DNA of 54,489 nt from Cryobacterium tepidiphilum (GCF_003716325.1 NZ_RDSR01000023.1:1-54489); one strand, 5' to 3'. Counted from the stretch's first letter, positions 43,986 to 53,043 are shown. The notes: a model not told the origin generated them from the sequence alone. Program-made: numbers and translations.

Positions 43986-44966
43986 TCAGCCGGCCGCGCC
44001 GTCCCAGCCCCGGTACGGGTCCCAGCCTCGCTGGTCGTGCGGCTGCCCGTCGACCAGCACCTGCCCCGCCCCGTCCCGGATCACGCCCAGGGCCCGGAAG
44101 CCGTCGGGCAGGGCGGTTCCGGCGGGGAACGTCGCCAGGAGCGCGTGGTCCTCACCGCCGTGCAGCACGGCATCCGGGTCGTCGCCCAGCTGCCCGGAGT
44201 CGAAGTCGACGGCCACCCCGCTTGCGCGGGCGAGCCGCCCGGCATCGATCGCGAGCCCGTCGGAGACGTCGAGCATGCCCGTGGCGCCCGCGCGCGCGGC
44301 GACTGCGCCGAGGCCGACCGGCGGCGACGGCGCCAGCTGCGCGGCGATCAACCCCGGCTGGGCCGCGCGCACCGCTTCGGCGAGGCCGGCGTCGGGTGTG
44401 CCGTCGTTCGTCACCGCCTGCCGGAACAGCAGCGCGAGTCCGCGCCCAGCCTCGCCGAGGACGCCGGCGGCCGCGATCGTGTCGCCGGCCCTCGCACCCG
44501 AGCGCAGCACGGGCGCCCGCCCCTGCAGGTCGCCGAACGCAGTCACGGCGAGGGTGAGCGTGGCGGAGGCGGAGAGATCGCCGCCGACCACGCCGCAGCC
44601 GGGCGCGAGCGCCGCACAGCAGTCCCGCAGTCCGTCGGCGATGCCCTCGATCATCTCGATAGGGGTGTGCGGGGGTGCGGCGATGGCGACGACGAGCGCG
44701 GTGGGCACGGCGCCCATCGCGGCGACGTCGGAAAGGTTCGTGGCGGCCGCCTTCCAGCCCAGGTCGTGCGGCGTCGACCAGGCCAGCCGGAAGTCGGGTC
44801 CGTGGACCATCATGTCGGTGGTGACGACGAAGCGGCCGTCGCCAGCGGCGACGACCGCGGCGTCATCGCCGGGACCGAGCAATTGGGCGGATGCCGCCGG
44901 CAGCCGGGGGAAGATGCGGGACAGCACGTCGCCTTCGCTGAGGGATGCGAGTGTCTCGGTCGTCAT
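43986..44966 (-). CDS. thiL: thiamine-monophosphate kinase
   Basis: 326 aa from ATG at 44966. ThiL phosphorylates thiamine monophosphate to the cofactor thiamine diphosphate. Family motifs: GPGDDAAVV, VTTDMMVHGPDF, GWKAAATNLSDVAAMGA, VGGDLSAS and LDVSDGLAIDAGRLA. TACCGT lies 7 nt before the ATG. The divergent gap to the DUF3515 gene (44967-45145) carries a 17-bp direct repeat. Confidence 0.95.
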   Translation of the reverse strand: MTTETLASLSEGDVLSRIFPRLPAASAQLLGPGDDAAVVAAGDGRFVVTTDMMVHGPDFRLAWSTPHDLGWKAAATNLSDVAAMGAVPTALVVAIAAPPHTPIEMIEGIADGLRDCCAALAPGCGVVGGDLSASATLTLAVTAFGDLQGRAPVLRSGARAGDTIAAAGVLGEAGRGLALLFRQAVTNDGTPDAGLAEAVRAAQPGLIAAQLAPSPPVGLGAVAARAGATGMLDVSDGLAIDAGRLARASGVAVDFDSGQLGDDPDAVLHGGEDHALLATFPAGTALPDGFRALGVIRDGAGQVLVDGQPHDQRGWDPYRGWDGAAG

Positions 44967-44973
44967 TCCTGAC

Positions 44974-44979
44974 ACGGTA
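44974..44979 (-). promoter_or_regulatory. -10 box TACCGT of thiL, leaderless spacing
   Basis: TACCGT ends 7 nt before the thiL ATG at 44966. There is also AGGA just before the start. Confidence 0.4.
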
Positions 44980-45031
44980 GCCCATCCGCTGGCGACTCCC
45001 CGCCGCCGCACTCTTTCCCCACCCCGGCTGC

Positions 45032-45067
45032 CGCGCCCGCTCCGGCGGTTCGCGCCCGCTCCAGCGG
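45032..45067. repeat. 17-bp direct repeat in thiL/DUF3515 gap
   Basis: CGCGCCCGCTCCGGCGG (45032-45048) recurs at 45051-45067 with one mismatch, giving a 19-bp period. Possible regulator site between divergent genes; no function known. Confidence 0.35.
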
Positions 45068-45132
45068 CCGCGCCGCGCCGAAACGAGGTCACACACGGAC
45101 CACGACGGGCGGGAGCGGCCGGGCGGGGACGG

Positions 45133-45138
45133 TAGCCT
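45133..45138 (+). promoter_or_regulatory. -10 box TAGCCT before DUF3515 gene
   Basis: TAGCCT ends 7 nt before the ATG at 45146. AAAGGG lies in the same interval, so the site could serve as either promoter spacing or ribosome site. Confidence 0.4.
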
Positions 45139-45145
45139 GAAAGGG

Positions 45146-45697
45146 ATGACCGACCGAATCCGCCTCCCGCGTTCCCGCCGCTTCCTCGGCTCAACCCTCG
45201 TCGTCACGGCGGGTGCCGCCGCGCTGACGGGGTGCACGGCGGCCGTGCCGCTCGAGCCGGCGCCCCAGGCGGCATCGACCGCGTGCGCCGACGTCGTGGT
45301 GCACCTGCCGACATCCGTTGCCGGGCAGGCGGAGCGCGAGACCAACGCGCAGGGCACCGGCGCCTGGGGGGACCCCGCGACCGTGCTCCTACACTGCGGG
45401 GTCGACATCCCCGGCCCGACCACGCTGCCGTGCGTTAACATCAACGGCGTCGACTGGATCAACGACGACTCCGACGCCCCGCGCATCCGCATCACCACCT
45501 ACGGCCGCACCCCGGCCGTCGAGGTCGTCGTCGACACGACGAAGGTGAGCTGGTCGACGGCCGCCGTGGACCTTGCGGGCACCGCGAAGGTCATCCCGCA
45601 GTCCAAGGCGTGCACGAGCATCGACGACCTGCAGCTGCCGAGTGACGCAGCGACGCCCCCGGTCACGCTGGCGCCGACGGCGCCGGCCCCGCACTGA
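45146..45697 (+). CDS. DUF3515 lipoprotein
   Basis: 183 aa. A basic start and hydrophobic segment end in the lipobox ALTGC (Cys30), so it should be lipidated and held on the outer face of the membrane. The DUF3515 core has four further Cys residues (including LLHCGVDIPGP and TTLPCVNINGVDW) that could form disulfides. The family is actinobacterial, commonly near ddl and thiL; function unknown. The Pro/Ala-rich tail ends 7 nt from the ddl stop on the other strand. Confidence 0.88.
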   Translation: MTDRIRLPRSRRFLGSTLVVTAGAAALTGCTAAVPLEPAPQAASTACADVVVHLPTSVAGQAERETNAQGTGAWGDPATVLLHCGVDIPGPTTLPCVNINGVDWINDDSDAPRIRITTYGRTPAVEVVVDTTKVSWSTAAVDLAGTAKVIPQSKACTSIDDLQLPSDAATPPVTLAPTAPAPH

Positions 45698-45704
45698 CGC
45701 GCTG

Positions 45705-46826
45705 CTACGCCCGGGCGGCCGCCGGCTGCCGCGACGCCGCATGCGCGAGCGCCACGTCGACGAGCTCGTCGACGAGCTCCGGGTAGGAGAATCCGCTCGC
45801 GAGCCAGCAGCTGGGGAACATGGAGATCGGCGTGAAGCCGGGCATGGTGTTGATCTCGTTGATGACCCAGCCGTCGGCGGTCAGGAAGAAGTCCACGCGC
45901 GCCAGGCCGGCGGCGCCGATCGCGTCGAACGCCTTCACGGCCAGGCGTTGCATCTCGGCCAGTTCGGCCGGCGCCAACTGTGCCGGGCAGACGAGGTCGA
46001 TGCCGGGAGCGTCGAGGTACTTCGCGGCGAAGTCGTAGAACTCGCGGCCGGACACCACGACCTCGCCGGCCACGGAGGTGCGTGTCGGTTCGCCGGGGCG
46101 CCCCTGCAGCACGGCCACTTCGATCTCGCGGCCGACCAGGCCGGACTCGATGAGCACCTTGTCGTCCTCGGCGAGGGCGAGCGTCATCGCCTCTGCCAGC
46201 TGGTCGGGCGTCGACACCTTGCTCACGCCCACGCTGGAACCCGCGCGAGCGGGCTTCACGAAGGCGGGAAGGCCGAGCGCGTCGAGAGCGGCGGTCGCGG
46301 TCTCCGGGCCCTCCGCCCACTCGGCGGCGGTGATCGTGCGCCACGGGGCGACCGGGAGCCCGGCCTGCTGGAAGACGGTCTTGGTGAAGTGCTTGTCCAT
46401 TCCCAGAGCCGAGGCGAGCACGCCACTGCCCACGTACGGGAGGCCGACGAGTTCGAACAGTCCCTGCACCGTGCCGTCCTCACCGTACGGGCCGTGCAGG
46501 ATCGGGAAGACGAGGTCGACGGCGCCGAGGCTGCGGGCCGTGCCGTCCGCATCGGTGACCGTCAGCATCCGCTCGGTGGTGCTGGCGGGCCAGCTCACGC
46601 GTGAGCCGTTGTCGACGACCTCGGGCAGCGCGCCCGGCGTCAGCGCGAACTTCGCCGGGTCGTCGTCCTCCAGCACGAACGCACCGTCGTGGGTGATGCC
46701 CACCGGGATGACGTCATAACGGGAACGGTCAAGCGCCGCGAGGACCCCGCCCGCCGTCGCGCAGCTGATCGAATGCTCGCTTGAACGCCCCCCAAAGAGC
46801 AGCGCCACCGTGAGCTTGTCCGTCAT
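45705..46826 (-). CDS. ddl: D-alanine-D-alanine ligase
   Basis: 373 aa from ATG at 46826 with AAAGGA 7 nt upstream. Ddl joins two D-alanines for the peptidoglycan precursor. ATP-grasp motifs: LFGGRSSEHSIS, HGPYGEDGTVQGLFEL, KPARAGSSVGVSK and the metal site VINEINTMPGFT. Its first 98 nt lie inside the 3' end of gpsA in another frame. Together with murA it supplies cytoplasmic cell-wall precursors. Confidence 0.97.
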   Translation of the reverse strand: MTDKLTVALLFGGRSSEHSISCATAGGVLAALDRSRYDVIPVGITHDGAFVLEDDDPAKFALTPGALPEVVDNGSRVSWPASTTERMLTVTDADGTARSLGAVDLVFPILHGPYGEDGTVQGLFELVGLPYVGSGVLASALGMDKHFTKTVFQQAGLPVAPWRTITAAEWAEGPETATAALDALGLPAFVKPARAGSSVGVSKVSTPDQLAEAMTLALAEDDKVLIESGLVGREIEVAVLQGRPGEPTRTSVAGEVVVSGREFYDFAAKYLDAPGIDLVCPAQLAPAELAEMQRLAVKAFDAIGAAGLARVDFFLTADGWVINEINTMPGFTPISMFPSCWLASGFSYPELVDELVDVALAHAASRQPAAARA

Positions 46827-47868
46827 CAATCGTCCTTTCGCCCTGCGGTTCCCGCGAGTCGGTCGTGAGGTGGGGAGCGATGTCCCGGGGATTCAGCGTA
46901 CCGGCCAGGACCTGCCTGACCTGCTCCACGATGGGCATCTCCACGCCCTTGGCGTGCGCCAGTTCGAGGATCGGGCCGACGGATACGAGTCCCTCGGTGG
47001 TCTGCTGCATCTGCTTGACCACATCGTTGTAGCCGTAGCCCTGCCCGAGCAGGCGCCCGGCGGTGTTGTTGCGCGACAGCGGCGACTGGGAGGTGGCGAT
47101 GAGGTCGCCGAGGCCGGCGAGGCCGGCGAGGGTCTCAGGCTGCGCGCCATAGGCGACCGCGAAGTCGGTCATCTCGACGAGGCCGCGGGTGATGATCGAC
47201 GCCTTCGTGTTCTCGCCGTACCCGACGCCGTCCACGATGCCGATCGCGACCGCGATGAGGTTCTTCAGGACGCCGCCGAACTCGGTGCCGATGACATCCG
47301 TGTTCACGTAGGAGCGGAAATAGCCGTTGGTGGCCAGCTTCGCGACCGCCTGGGCGGTCTCGAGGCTCGCCGACGACACAACGGCGGCCGTCGGCTGCTC
47401 CTTGGCGATCTCGAGGGCGAGGTTCGGGCCCGAGATCGCGGCGATGCGCTCGGGAGCGATCGGCAGCACCTGCCCGATCACCTCGCTCATGCGCAGGCCC
47501 GACGAACGCTCCACGCCCTTCATGAGGGAGACGATGACCGCCTCGGGGTCGAGGAGGTCGCCGGCGGCGACGAGGTTCTCGCGCAGCGACTGGCTCGGCA
47601 CCGAGACGAACACCTGTCCGGCGCCCGCGAGGGCGTCCCGGAGGCTGGAGGTGGCCCGCAGGTGCGCGGGCAGGTTGATGCCGGGGAGGTAGTCGCTGTT
47701 GCGCCGGCCCTCGCTGATCTCCCGCGCGAGCTCGGGACGGCGGGCCCACAGCACGACGTCGGCGCCGCCGTCGGCGAGGATCTTGGCGAAGGTCGTGCCC
47801 CAGCTGCCGGCGCCGAGGACGGCGACCCGGGTGCCGGGGACGACGGGCGGGTGTGCTTTAGCCCTCAA
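46729..47868 (-). CDS. gpsA: glycerol-3-phosphate dehydrogenase [NAD(P)+]
   Basis: 379 aa from TTG at 47868, overlapping plsC by 11 nt. GpsA makes sn-glycerol-3-phosphate for phospholipids. VLGAGSWGTTFAKILADGG binds NAD(P), and GVLKNLIAVAIGIVDGVGYG contains the catalytic Lys. The enzyme is usually 330-345 aa; here about 33 extra C-terminal residues are encoded by the start of ddl in another frame. The order plsC-gpsA suits a phospholipid synthesis unit. Confidence 0.95.
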   Translation of the reverse strand: MRAKAHPPVVPGTRVAVLGAGSWGTTFAKILADGGADVVLWARRPELAREISEGRRNSDYLPGINLPAHLRATSSLRDALAGAGQVFVSVPSQSLRENLVAAGDLLDPEAVIVSLMKGVERSSGLRMSEVIGQVLPIAPERIAAISGPNLALEIAKEQPTAAVVSSASLETAQAVAKLATNGYFRSYVNTDVIGTEFGGVLKNLIAVAIGIVDGVGYGENTKASIITRGLVEMTDFAVAYGAQPETLAGLAGLGDLIATSQSPLSRNNTAGRLLGQGYGYNDVVKQMQQTTEGLVSVGPILELAHAKGVEMPIVEQVRQVLAGTLNPRDIAPHLTTDSREPQGERTIDDGQAHGGAALWGAFKRAFDQLRDGGRGPRGA

Positions 47869-48628
47869 AACGTCCCGTTTCGTGTTGGTCGTGGTCCGCC
47901 GGGTTCCAGCGCTTCTCGGGTGCCTTTTCGCCGCGGATGTCTTCGAGCAGTGCCGTGATGTCGTCCATGACGACCGCGGTGGCCTCGGCGAGCGTGGCGC
48001 TGTCCAGGGGGCGCCCCTCGAACGCGGACAGGTCGACCGGGTCGCCGATCTTGACGCGGATGGTCTTGCGGGGAAAGAGGCTGATGCGTTTCGAGTAGCG
48101 GCCCATCAGCTGCTGCGCGCCCCAGTGGGCCGCGGGGATGACGGGGATGCCCTGCTCCAGCGCGATCCGCACCGCGCCGCTCTTGCCGCGCATGGGCCAG
48201 AGGTTGGGGTCGCGGGTGAGCGAGCCCTCCGGGTACACGATCACGCCGCCGCCCTCGCGGGCGAGGCGCTCGGCTGCCTGCACCGGCCCCTTACCGCGGG
48301 CGGATCCGCCGCGGGCGACTGGGATCTGGCCGGAGGAGCGCAGCAGCGCGCCGACGACCGGGATGTCGAACAGCGAGGCCTTGGCGAGGAATCGCGGCAG
48401 GCGTCCGAGCTTCCACGCGACGACGCCCATGACCACCGGGTCGATCTCGGTGTAGTGGTTGGGCGCCAGCACGAAGGCGCCGGAGCGCGGCAACTTCACG
48501 GCGTCCTCGATCTCGAAGCGTGCGGCGAGGTTCATGATCGGCAGCACGATGCCGGCCAGGAGCCAGAAGATGGAGGGCTTCCGGGTCTCCCGGCCGACGC
48601 GCGGTGATGGTGAGGTCGTGTCTGGCAC
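47858..48628 (-). CDS. plsC: 1-acyl-sn-glycerol-3-phosphate acyltransferase family protein
   Basis: 256 aa. It transfers an acyl chain to lysophosphatidate. The HX4D motif (NHYTEIDPV) and the substrate-binding VYPEGSLTRD block are present, with one hydrophobic segment near residues 20-37. It starts 7 nt after murA and overlaps gpsA. Acyl specificity cannot be told. Confidence 0.92.
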   Translation of the reverse strand: MPDTTSPSPRVGRETRKPSIFWLLAGIVLPIMNLAARFEIEDAVKLPRSGAFVLAPNHYTEIDPVVMGVVAWKLGRLPRFLAKASLFDIPVVGALLRSSGQIPVARGGSARGKGPVQAAERLAREGGGVIVYPEGSLTRDPNLWPMRGKSGAVRIALEQGIPVIPAAHWGAQQLMGRYSKRISLFPRKTIRVKIGDPVDLSAFEGRPLDSATLAEATAVVMDDITALLEDIRGEKAPEKRWNPADHDQHETGRFEG

Positions 48629-48635
48629 GGCCCGG

Positions 48636-50006
48636 CTATCCTTCGAGGTCGAAGTCGGCCCCCAGGAGCTGCAGCTTGGTGATGAAGTTCTCGTAGCCCC
48701 GGCTGATGATCCCGACGTTGCTCACGGTCGACGTGCCCTCGGCGGAGAGCGCCGCGATGAGGTGGCTGAATCCGCCGCGGAGGTCGGGGACCTCGATGTC
48801 GGCGCCGTGCAGCTTGGTGGGCCCGGTGATGACGGCCGAGTGGTTGAAGTTGCGCTGCCCGAACCGGCACGGGTGGCCGCCGAGGCATTCCTTGTGGATC
48901 TGGATGGTGGCGCCCATCTCGATGAGGGCGTCGACGAAGCCGAACCGCTGCTCGTAGACGGTCTCGTGCACGATTGACACGCCCTGCGCCTTGGTCAGGG
49001 CGATCACGAGCGGCTGCTGCCAGTCCGTCATGAAGCCCGGGTGCACATCCGTTTCGATGACGACCGGCTTCAGGTCACCGCCCGGGTGATAGAAGCGGAT
49101 GCCGTCCTCGTGGATGTCGAACGCGCCGCCGACCTTGCGGAAGACGTTGAGGAAGGTGATCATCTCGGCCTGGCGGGCACCGCCGACGAAGATGTCACCC
49201 TCGGTGGCGAGGGCCGCGGCAGCCCAGCTGGCGGCCTCGTTGCGGTCGAACAGCGCCCGGTGGTCGTAGCCCTGCAGGCGCTCCACGCCTTCGATGCGGA
49301 TCACCCGGTCGGTCTCGACCGTGATGATGGCGCCCATCTTCTGCAGGATGTTGATGAGATCCATGATCTCGGGCTCGATGGCGGCGCCCTTGAGCTCGGT
49401 GATGCCCTCGGCCCGCACGGCGGTGAGGAGCACCTGCTCGGTCGCGCCGACGCTCGGGTACGGGAGCTCCACCTTGGCGCCCTTGAGGCCGTTCGGGGCC
49501 GACATGCGGATGCCGTTGGGCAGCTTCTCGACGATGGCGCCGAAGGTGCGCAGCACCTCGAGGTGGTAGTCGATGGGGCGGTCGCCGATGCGGCAGCCAC
49601 CGAGGTCGGGGATGAACGCCTCACCGAGGCGGTGCAGCAGCGGGCCGCAGAACAGGATCGGGATTCGGGACGACCCGGCGTGCGCGTCGATGGCGGCGAA
49701 GTGGGCGCTTTCGACATCGACGGGGTCGAGGTGCAGTTCGCCGGGCTCGGCGCCGTCTGTCACCTTGACGCCGTGCACCTCGAGAAGGCCGCGCACGATC
49801 CGCACATCGCTGATGTTGGGCACGTCTTTCAAGGTGCTGGGGCTCTCGCCGAGGAGTGCCGCGACCATCGCCTTGGTGACGAGGTTCTTCGCACCCTTCA
49901 GCTCGATCCGCCCGTTGAGGGGGATTCCGCCGCGAATGGTGATGCGGTCGCTCTGGAGTCCAACGGCTGCGCCGTGCGTCTGTGCGTCCTCGACGAGTGT
50001 GCTCAC
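48636..50006 (-). CDS. murA: UDP-N-acetylglucosamine 1-carboxyvinyltransferase
   Basis: 456 aa, longer than the usual 420 by an N-terminal and internal extension. MurA adds enolpyruvate to UDP-GlcNAc, the first committed step of peptidoglycan synthesis. NGRIELKGAKNLVTKAMVAA (Lys-Asn pair) and the active-site loop LGGCRIGDRP with Cys are intact, so fosfomycin would be expected to react with it. It follows leuD by 7 nt; leuCD-murA-plsC-gpsA-ddl look like one long unit. Confidence 0.96.
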   Translation of the reverse strand: MSTLVEDAQTHGAAVGLQSDRITIRGGIPLNGRIELKGAKNLVTKAMVAALLGESPSTLKDVPNISDVRIVRGLLEVHGVKVTDGAEPGELHLDPVDVESAHFAAIDAHAGSSRIPILFCGPLLHRLGEAFIPDLGGCRIGDRPIDYHLEVLRTFGAIVEKLPNGIRMSAPNGLKGAKVELPYPSVGATEQVLLTAVRAEGITELKGAAIEPEIMDLINILQKMGAIITVETDRVIRIEGVERLQGYDHRALFDRNEAASWAAAALATEGDIFVGGARQAEMITFLNVFRKVGGAFDIHEDGIRFYHPGGDLKPVVIETDVHPGFMTDWQQPLVIALTKAQGVSIVHETVYEQRFGFVDALIEMGATIQIHKECLGGHPCRFGQRNFNHSAVITGPTKLHGADIEVPDLRGGFSHLIAALSAEGTSTVSNVGIISRGYENFITKLQLLGADFDLEG

Positions 50007-50013
50007 GTATTAC

Positions 50014-50610
50014 CTACCTTGCGGGGAGAGTGCGGGGCCGCCAGGGCTCACGCGTGGATTCGAATTCTGTTATCCGCGCCTCATCACGCAGGGTCAGGCC
50101 GATGTCATCCAGGCCTTCGAGTAGCCGCCACCTAGTGTATTCGTCGATCTCGAATTTGACTGTGAGTTCACCGATCCGTGCACTTCGCTCAACAAGGTCG
50201 ACGGTCATGTCTATTCCCGGGTTCGCCTCGAGCGCCTTCCAGAGCCGCTCGGTGTCGTCCTCGGAGATCTGTCCGGCCAGCAGGCCCTGCTTGCCGGAGT
50301 TCCCGCGGAAGATGTCGCCGAACCGGGGGCTCAGGACCGCACGGAAGCCGAAGTCGCGGAGCGCCCAGACGGCGTGCTCCCGGGAGGACCCGGTGCCGAA
50401 GTCGCTGCCGGCGACGAGCACGCGCGCGCCCTGGTACGCCGGCTGGTTGAGCACGAAGTCGGGGTCCTGCCGCCACCCGGCGAAGAGGGCGTCCTCGAAG
50501 CCGGTCTTCGTGACCCGCTTGAGGTAGACGGCGGGGATGATCTGGTCGGTGTCGACGTTCGAGCGCCGGAAGGGCACGCCGACGCCGGTGATGGTGGTGA
50601 CTTTTTCCAC
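50014..50610 (-). CDS. leuD: 3-isopropylmalate dehydratase small subunit
   Basis: 198 aa from GTG at 50610, two nt after the leuC stop. With LeuC it isomerises 2- and 3-isopropylmalate in leucine synthesis. The swivel-domain motifs [16 protein letters not shown] and [17 protein letters not shown] are present. GGGAG lies 9 nt upstream of the GTG. The frame is open further upstream, but this is leuC in another frame. Confidence 0.97.
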   Translation of the reverse strand: MEKVTTITGVGVPFRRSNVDTDQIIPAVYLKRVTKTGFEDALFAGWRQDPDFVLNQPAYQGARVLVAGSDFGTGSSREHAVWALRDFGFRAVLSPRFGDIFRGNSGKQGLLAGQISEDDTERLWKALEANPGIDMTVDLVERSARIGELTVKFEIDEYTRWRLLEGLDDIGLTLRDEARITEFESTREPWRPRTLPAR

Positions 50611-50612
50611 GG

Positions 50613-52127
50613 CTACTTCGCTCCCTCTTCGATGGGGGCACCGGCCCCGACGCTGATCCGCTCGACGCTGATCCGTTCGGCGCTGTCGCGTTCGTCCTGC
50701 AGCAGGTCCCACGGGCTCGACAGCGTGCCGCGGATGGCGGTCGCGGCCGCCACCAGCGGGGAGACCAGGTGGGTGCGGCCGCCCTTGCCCTGGCGTCCCT
50801 CGAAATTGCGGTTGCTGGTGGACGCGCACCGCTCCCCCGGCGCCAGCTGGTCGGGGTTCATGCCCAGGCACATGGAGCAGCCGGCGAAGCGCCATTCGGC
50901 GCCGAACTCGAGGAAGACCTTGTCGAGGCCCTCGGCCTCGGCCTCCAGGCGCACGCGGGCCGATCCCGGGACCACCAGCATCCGGATGTTCTCGGCCTTG
51001 GTCTTGCCCTTGATGATCTCGGCGGCGGCGCGCAGGTCTTCGACCCGGCTGTTGGTGCAGGAGCCGAGGAACACGGTGTCGACCCGGATGTCCTTCATGG
51101 GCGTGCCGGCCTCGAGGTCCATGTACTCCAGGGCACGCTCGGCGGCGGAGCGCTCGTTGGCATCGGTGATTTCGGCGGGGTTCGGCACCGTCTGGCTCAG
51201 CGAGACGCCCTGTCCGGGGTTGGTGCCCCACGTGACGAAGGGCTCCAGCTCGTCGGCGTCGAGGATCACCTCGGCGTCGAACCGGGCGCCCTCGTCCGTC
51301 GCCAGCGTCTCCCAGTAGGCGACGGCGTCGTCCCAGTCCTGGCCCTGCGGCGCGTGGACGCGGCCCTTCAGGTAGTCGTAGGTCGTCTCATCCGGTGCCA
51401 CCATGCCGGCGCGGGCGCCGGCCTCGATCGACATGTTGCAGATCGTCATGCGGCCCTCCATCGAGAGCGCACGGATGGCGCTGCCGCGGTATTCGAGCAC
51501 GTAGCCCTGGCCGCCTCCCGTGCCGATCTTCGCGATGACGGCGAGAATGATGTCCTTCGCGGTCACTCCCGGGCGCAGCTGGCCGTTGACGGTGATCGCC
51601 ATGGTCTTGAACGGCTTCAGCGGCAGCGTCTGGGTGGCCATGACGTGTTCGACCTCGCTGGTGCCGATGCCGAAGGCCATGGCGCCGAACGCGCCGTGCG
51701 TGGACGTGTGCGAGTCGCCGCAGACGACGGTGATGCCCGGCTGGGTGAGCCCGAGCTGCGGGCCGACGACGTGCACAATGCCCTGCTCGATGTCGCCCAG
51801 CGAATGCAGGCGCACGCCGAACTCCTCGCAGTTGCGTCGCAGCGTCTCGATCTGGGTGCGGCTGGTGCGGTCGGCGATCGGGCGGTCGATGCCGATCGTC
51901 GGCGTGTTGTGGTCTTCCGTGGCGATCGTCAGGTCGGGTCGCCGCACGGGGCGGCCGGCCATGCGGAGGCCGTCGAACGCCTGCGGGCTCGTCACTTCGT
52001 GGACGAGGTGCAGGTCGATGTAGATCAGGTCGGGGTTGCCGTTCTCGCCCTTGGCGACGAGGTGCTTGTCCCACACCTTTTCGGCCAGCGTGCGCGGGCG
52101 GGCGGATGCGATAGGTGCGTCAGTCAT
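50613..52127 (-). CDS. leuC: 3-isopropylmalate dehydratase large subunit
   Basis: 504 aa from ATG at 52127 with AAGGAAG about 12 nt upstream. The catalytic subunit holds a 4Fe-4S cluster: Cys residues in FLGSCTNSR and [17 protein letters not shown]-type motif [13 protein letters not shown] is present. The C-terminal tail contains a small in-frame duplication ([10 protein letters not shown]). It is preceded by the candidate leucine leader. Confidence 0.97.
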   Translation of the reverse strand: MTDAPIASARPRTLAEKVWDKHLVAKGENGNPDLIYIDLHLVHEVTSPQAFDGLRMAGRPVRRPDLTIATEDHNTPTIGIDRPIADRTSRTQIETLRRNCEEFGVRLHSLGDIEQGIVHVVGPQLGLTQPGITVVCGDSHTSTHGAFGAMAFGIGTSEVEHVMATQTLPLKPFKTMAITVNGQLRPGVTAKDIILAVIAKIGTGGGQGYVLEYRGSAIRALSMEGRMTICNMSIEAGARAGMVAPDETTYDYLKGRVHAPQGQDWDDAVAYWETLATDEGARFDAEVILDADELEPFVTWGTNPGQGVSLSQTVPNPAEITDANERSAAERALEYMDLEAGTPMKDIRVDTVFLGSCTNSRVEDLRAAAEIIKGKTKAENIRMLVVPGSARVRLEAEAEGLDKVFLEFGAEWRFAGCSMCLGMNPDQLAPGERCASTSNRNFEGRQGKGGRTHLVSPLVAAATAIRGTLSSPWDLLQDERDSAERISVERISVGAGAPIEEGAK

Positions 52128-52172
52128 GATCGCTCGTCTTCCTTGAAATCGGTGGTCAGCCATCGACAAACT

Positions 52173-52211
52173 CCGCGACGAGAGCGGCCTCAGGACAGGG
52201 GCTCGTCGCGG
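52173..52211 (-). terminator. candidate attenuator hairpin before leuC
   Basis: CCGCGACGAG (52211-52202) pairs perfectly with CTCGTCGCGG (52182-52173), followed by AGTTTGTC. The 5' arm overlaps the last codons of the leucine-rich leader, directly after the CTT run. A second partner for the 3' arm, GACGAG, lies at 52138-52133 next to the leuC start, allowing alternative folds. Confidence 0.5.
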
Positions 52212-52240
52212 CAAAGAAGAAGTCGACCGAACAACAACAC
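52190..52240 (-). CDS. leuL: leucine-rich leader peptide
   Basis: A 16-codon frame from GTG at 52240 to TGA at 52190 encodes [16 protein letters not shown]: six of 16 residues are Leu, grouped as LL and LLL and encoded by TTG TTG, CTT CTT CTT and CTG. TTG and CTT are uncommon in the surrounding genes, which mostly use CTG and CTC. It sits 62 nt before leuC, and its end overlaps a hairpin. The -10 is 6 nt before the GTG, so it would be translated from the very 5' end. This is what a leucine attenuator would look like. Confidence 0.6.
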   Translation of the reverse strand: MLLFGRLLLCRDEPLS

Positions 52241-52244
52241 CGCT

Positions 52245-53030
52245 CTAGGATATCATCGCGCGGACCACAACGACGCTGACGTTGTCGTGTCCGCCGTTCC
52301 CCAACGCCGCCTCGACCAGGACGTCCGCCGTCGAGGGGCCGTCCTCGCCCGTGTGCGACGCGAGCAGGCGGGCGATCTGGTCGTCGTCGAGTTCCTTCGT
52401 GAGTCCGTCGGAACAGATGAGGAACGCCTGGTGTTTCGCGGCGGGCAACAGCCAGACGTCGGCGTCCACGTACTCGTCGGCGCCGATGGCCCGTGTGATG
52501 ACGTTCCGCTCCGGATGGCTCTCGGCATGCTGCGGGTCCAGGAGGCCGGCGTCGACCATCTCCTGCACGGCGGAGTGGTCGACCGTCACCTGGTGGAGAC
52601 GGTCGCCCTCCCAGCTGTATACCCGGGAGTCGCCGACGTTGAAGACCATCCACTGGCATCCGCTGTCGGCGCCGGCGTCGACGAAGGCGATACCGGCCAG
52701 GGTCGTGCCCGACACCGCCGTGCCCACGTCGCCCGCCGTGCTGAGGTCACGCACGGCGTCGTTGGAGGAGTGGATGGCGTCGAGGATGCGCTCGGGCGTC
52801 GATGGTGCGCCGGATTCGATGTGCTCCTCGAAGACCCGCACCACGGTCTGGCTCGCCGCGTCGCCGCGCGCGTGTCCGCCCATTCCGTCGGCGACGAGGA
52901 AGACGGGCGCCTGCGCGCGAAGGCTGTCCTCGTTCGCCTTCCGCACCATCCCGACATCCGTTCGGGAACTGAAGCGGACGCGAAGGCGGGAGCTTCCAAA
53001 CGCGATGTCGCTCTCGCCGGTGGCCGTCAC
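52245..53030 (-). CDS. PP2C-family serine/threonine protein phosphatase
   Basis: 261 aa from GTG at 53030. PP2C metal-binding motifs: SRTDVGMVRKANEDS, FLVADGMGGHARGDAAS, NVGDSRVY, and CSDGLTKELDDDQI. It lacks a transmembrane segment or sensory domain, so it is a stand-alone cytoplasmic phosphatase resembling Stp/PstP cores; its kinase partner is not in the window. A TACGCT -10 lies 7 nt before the GTG. Its stop TAG overlaps the leuL -10 box. Confidence 0.93.
   Translation of the reverse strand: MTATGESDIAFGSSRLRVRFSSRTDVGMVRKANEDSLRAQAPVFLVADGMGGHARGDAASQTVVRVFEEHIESGAPSTPERILDAIHSSNDAVRDLSTAGDVGTAVSGTTLAGIAFVDAGADSGCQWMVFNVGDSRVYSWEGDRLHQVTVDHSAVQEMVDAGLLDPQHAESHPERNVITRAIGADEYVDADVWLLPAAKHQAFLICSDGLTKELDDDQIARLLASHTGEDGPSTADVLVEAALGNGGHDNVSVVVVRAMIS
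52247..52252 (-). promoter_or_regulatory. leuL-leuCD promoter -10 (TATCCT)
   Basis: TGATATCCT is an extended -10 (TGn-TATCCT). It ends 6 nt before the leuL GTG and overlaps the PP2C stop. No good -35. Confidence 0.5.
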
Positions 53031-53037
53031 GTTTCCC

Positions 53038-53043
53038 AGCGTA
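53038..53043 (-). promoter_or_regulatory. -10 box TACGCT of the PP2C gene, leaderless spacing
   Basis: TACGCT ends 7 nt before the GTG at 53030 and directly follows the terC stop. Confidence 0.4.

Noticed and set aside
50640..50690. Repeat of about 15 bp at the end of leuC
   Set aside because: Simple in-frame duplication (ERISV twice) in the variable C-terminal tail.
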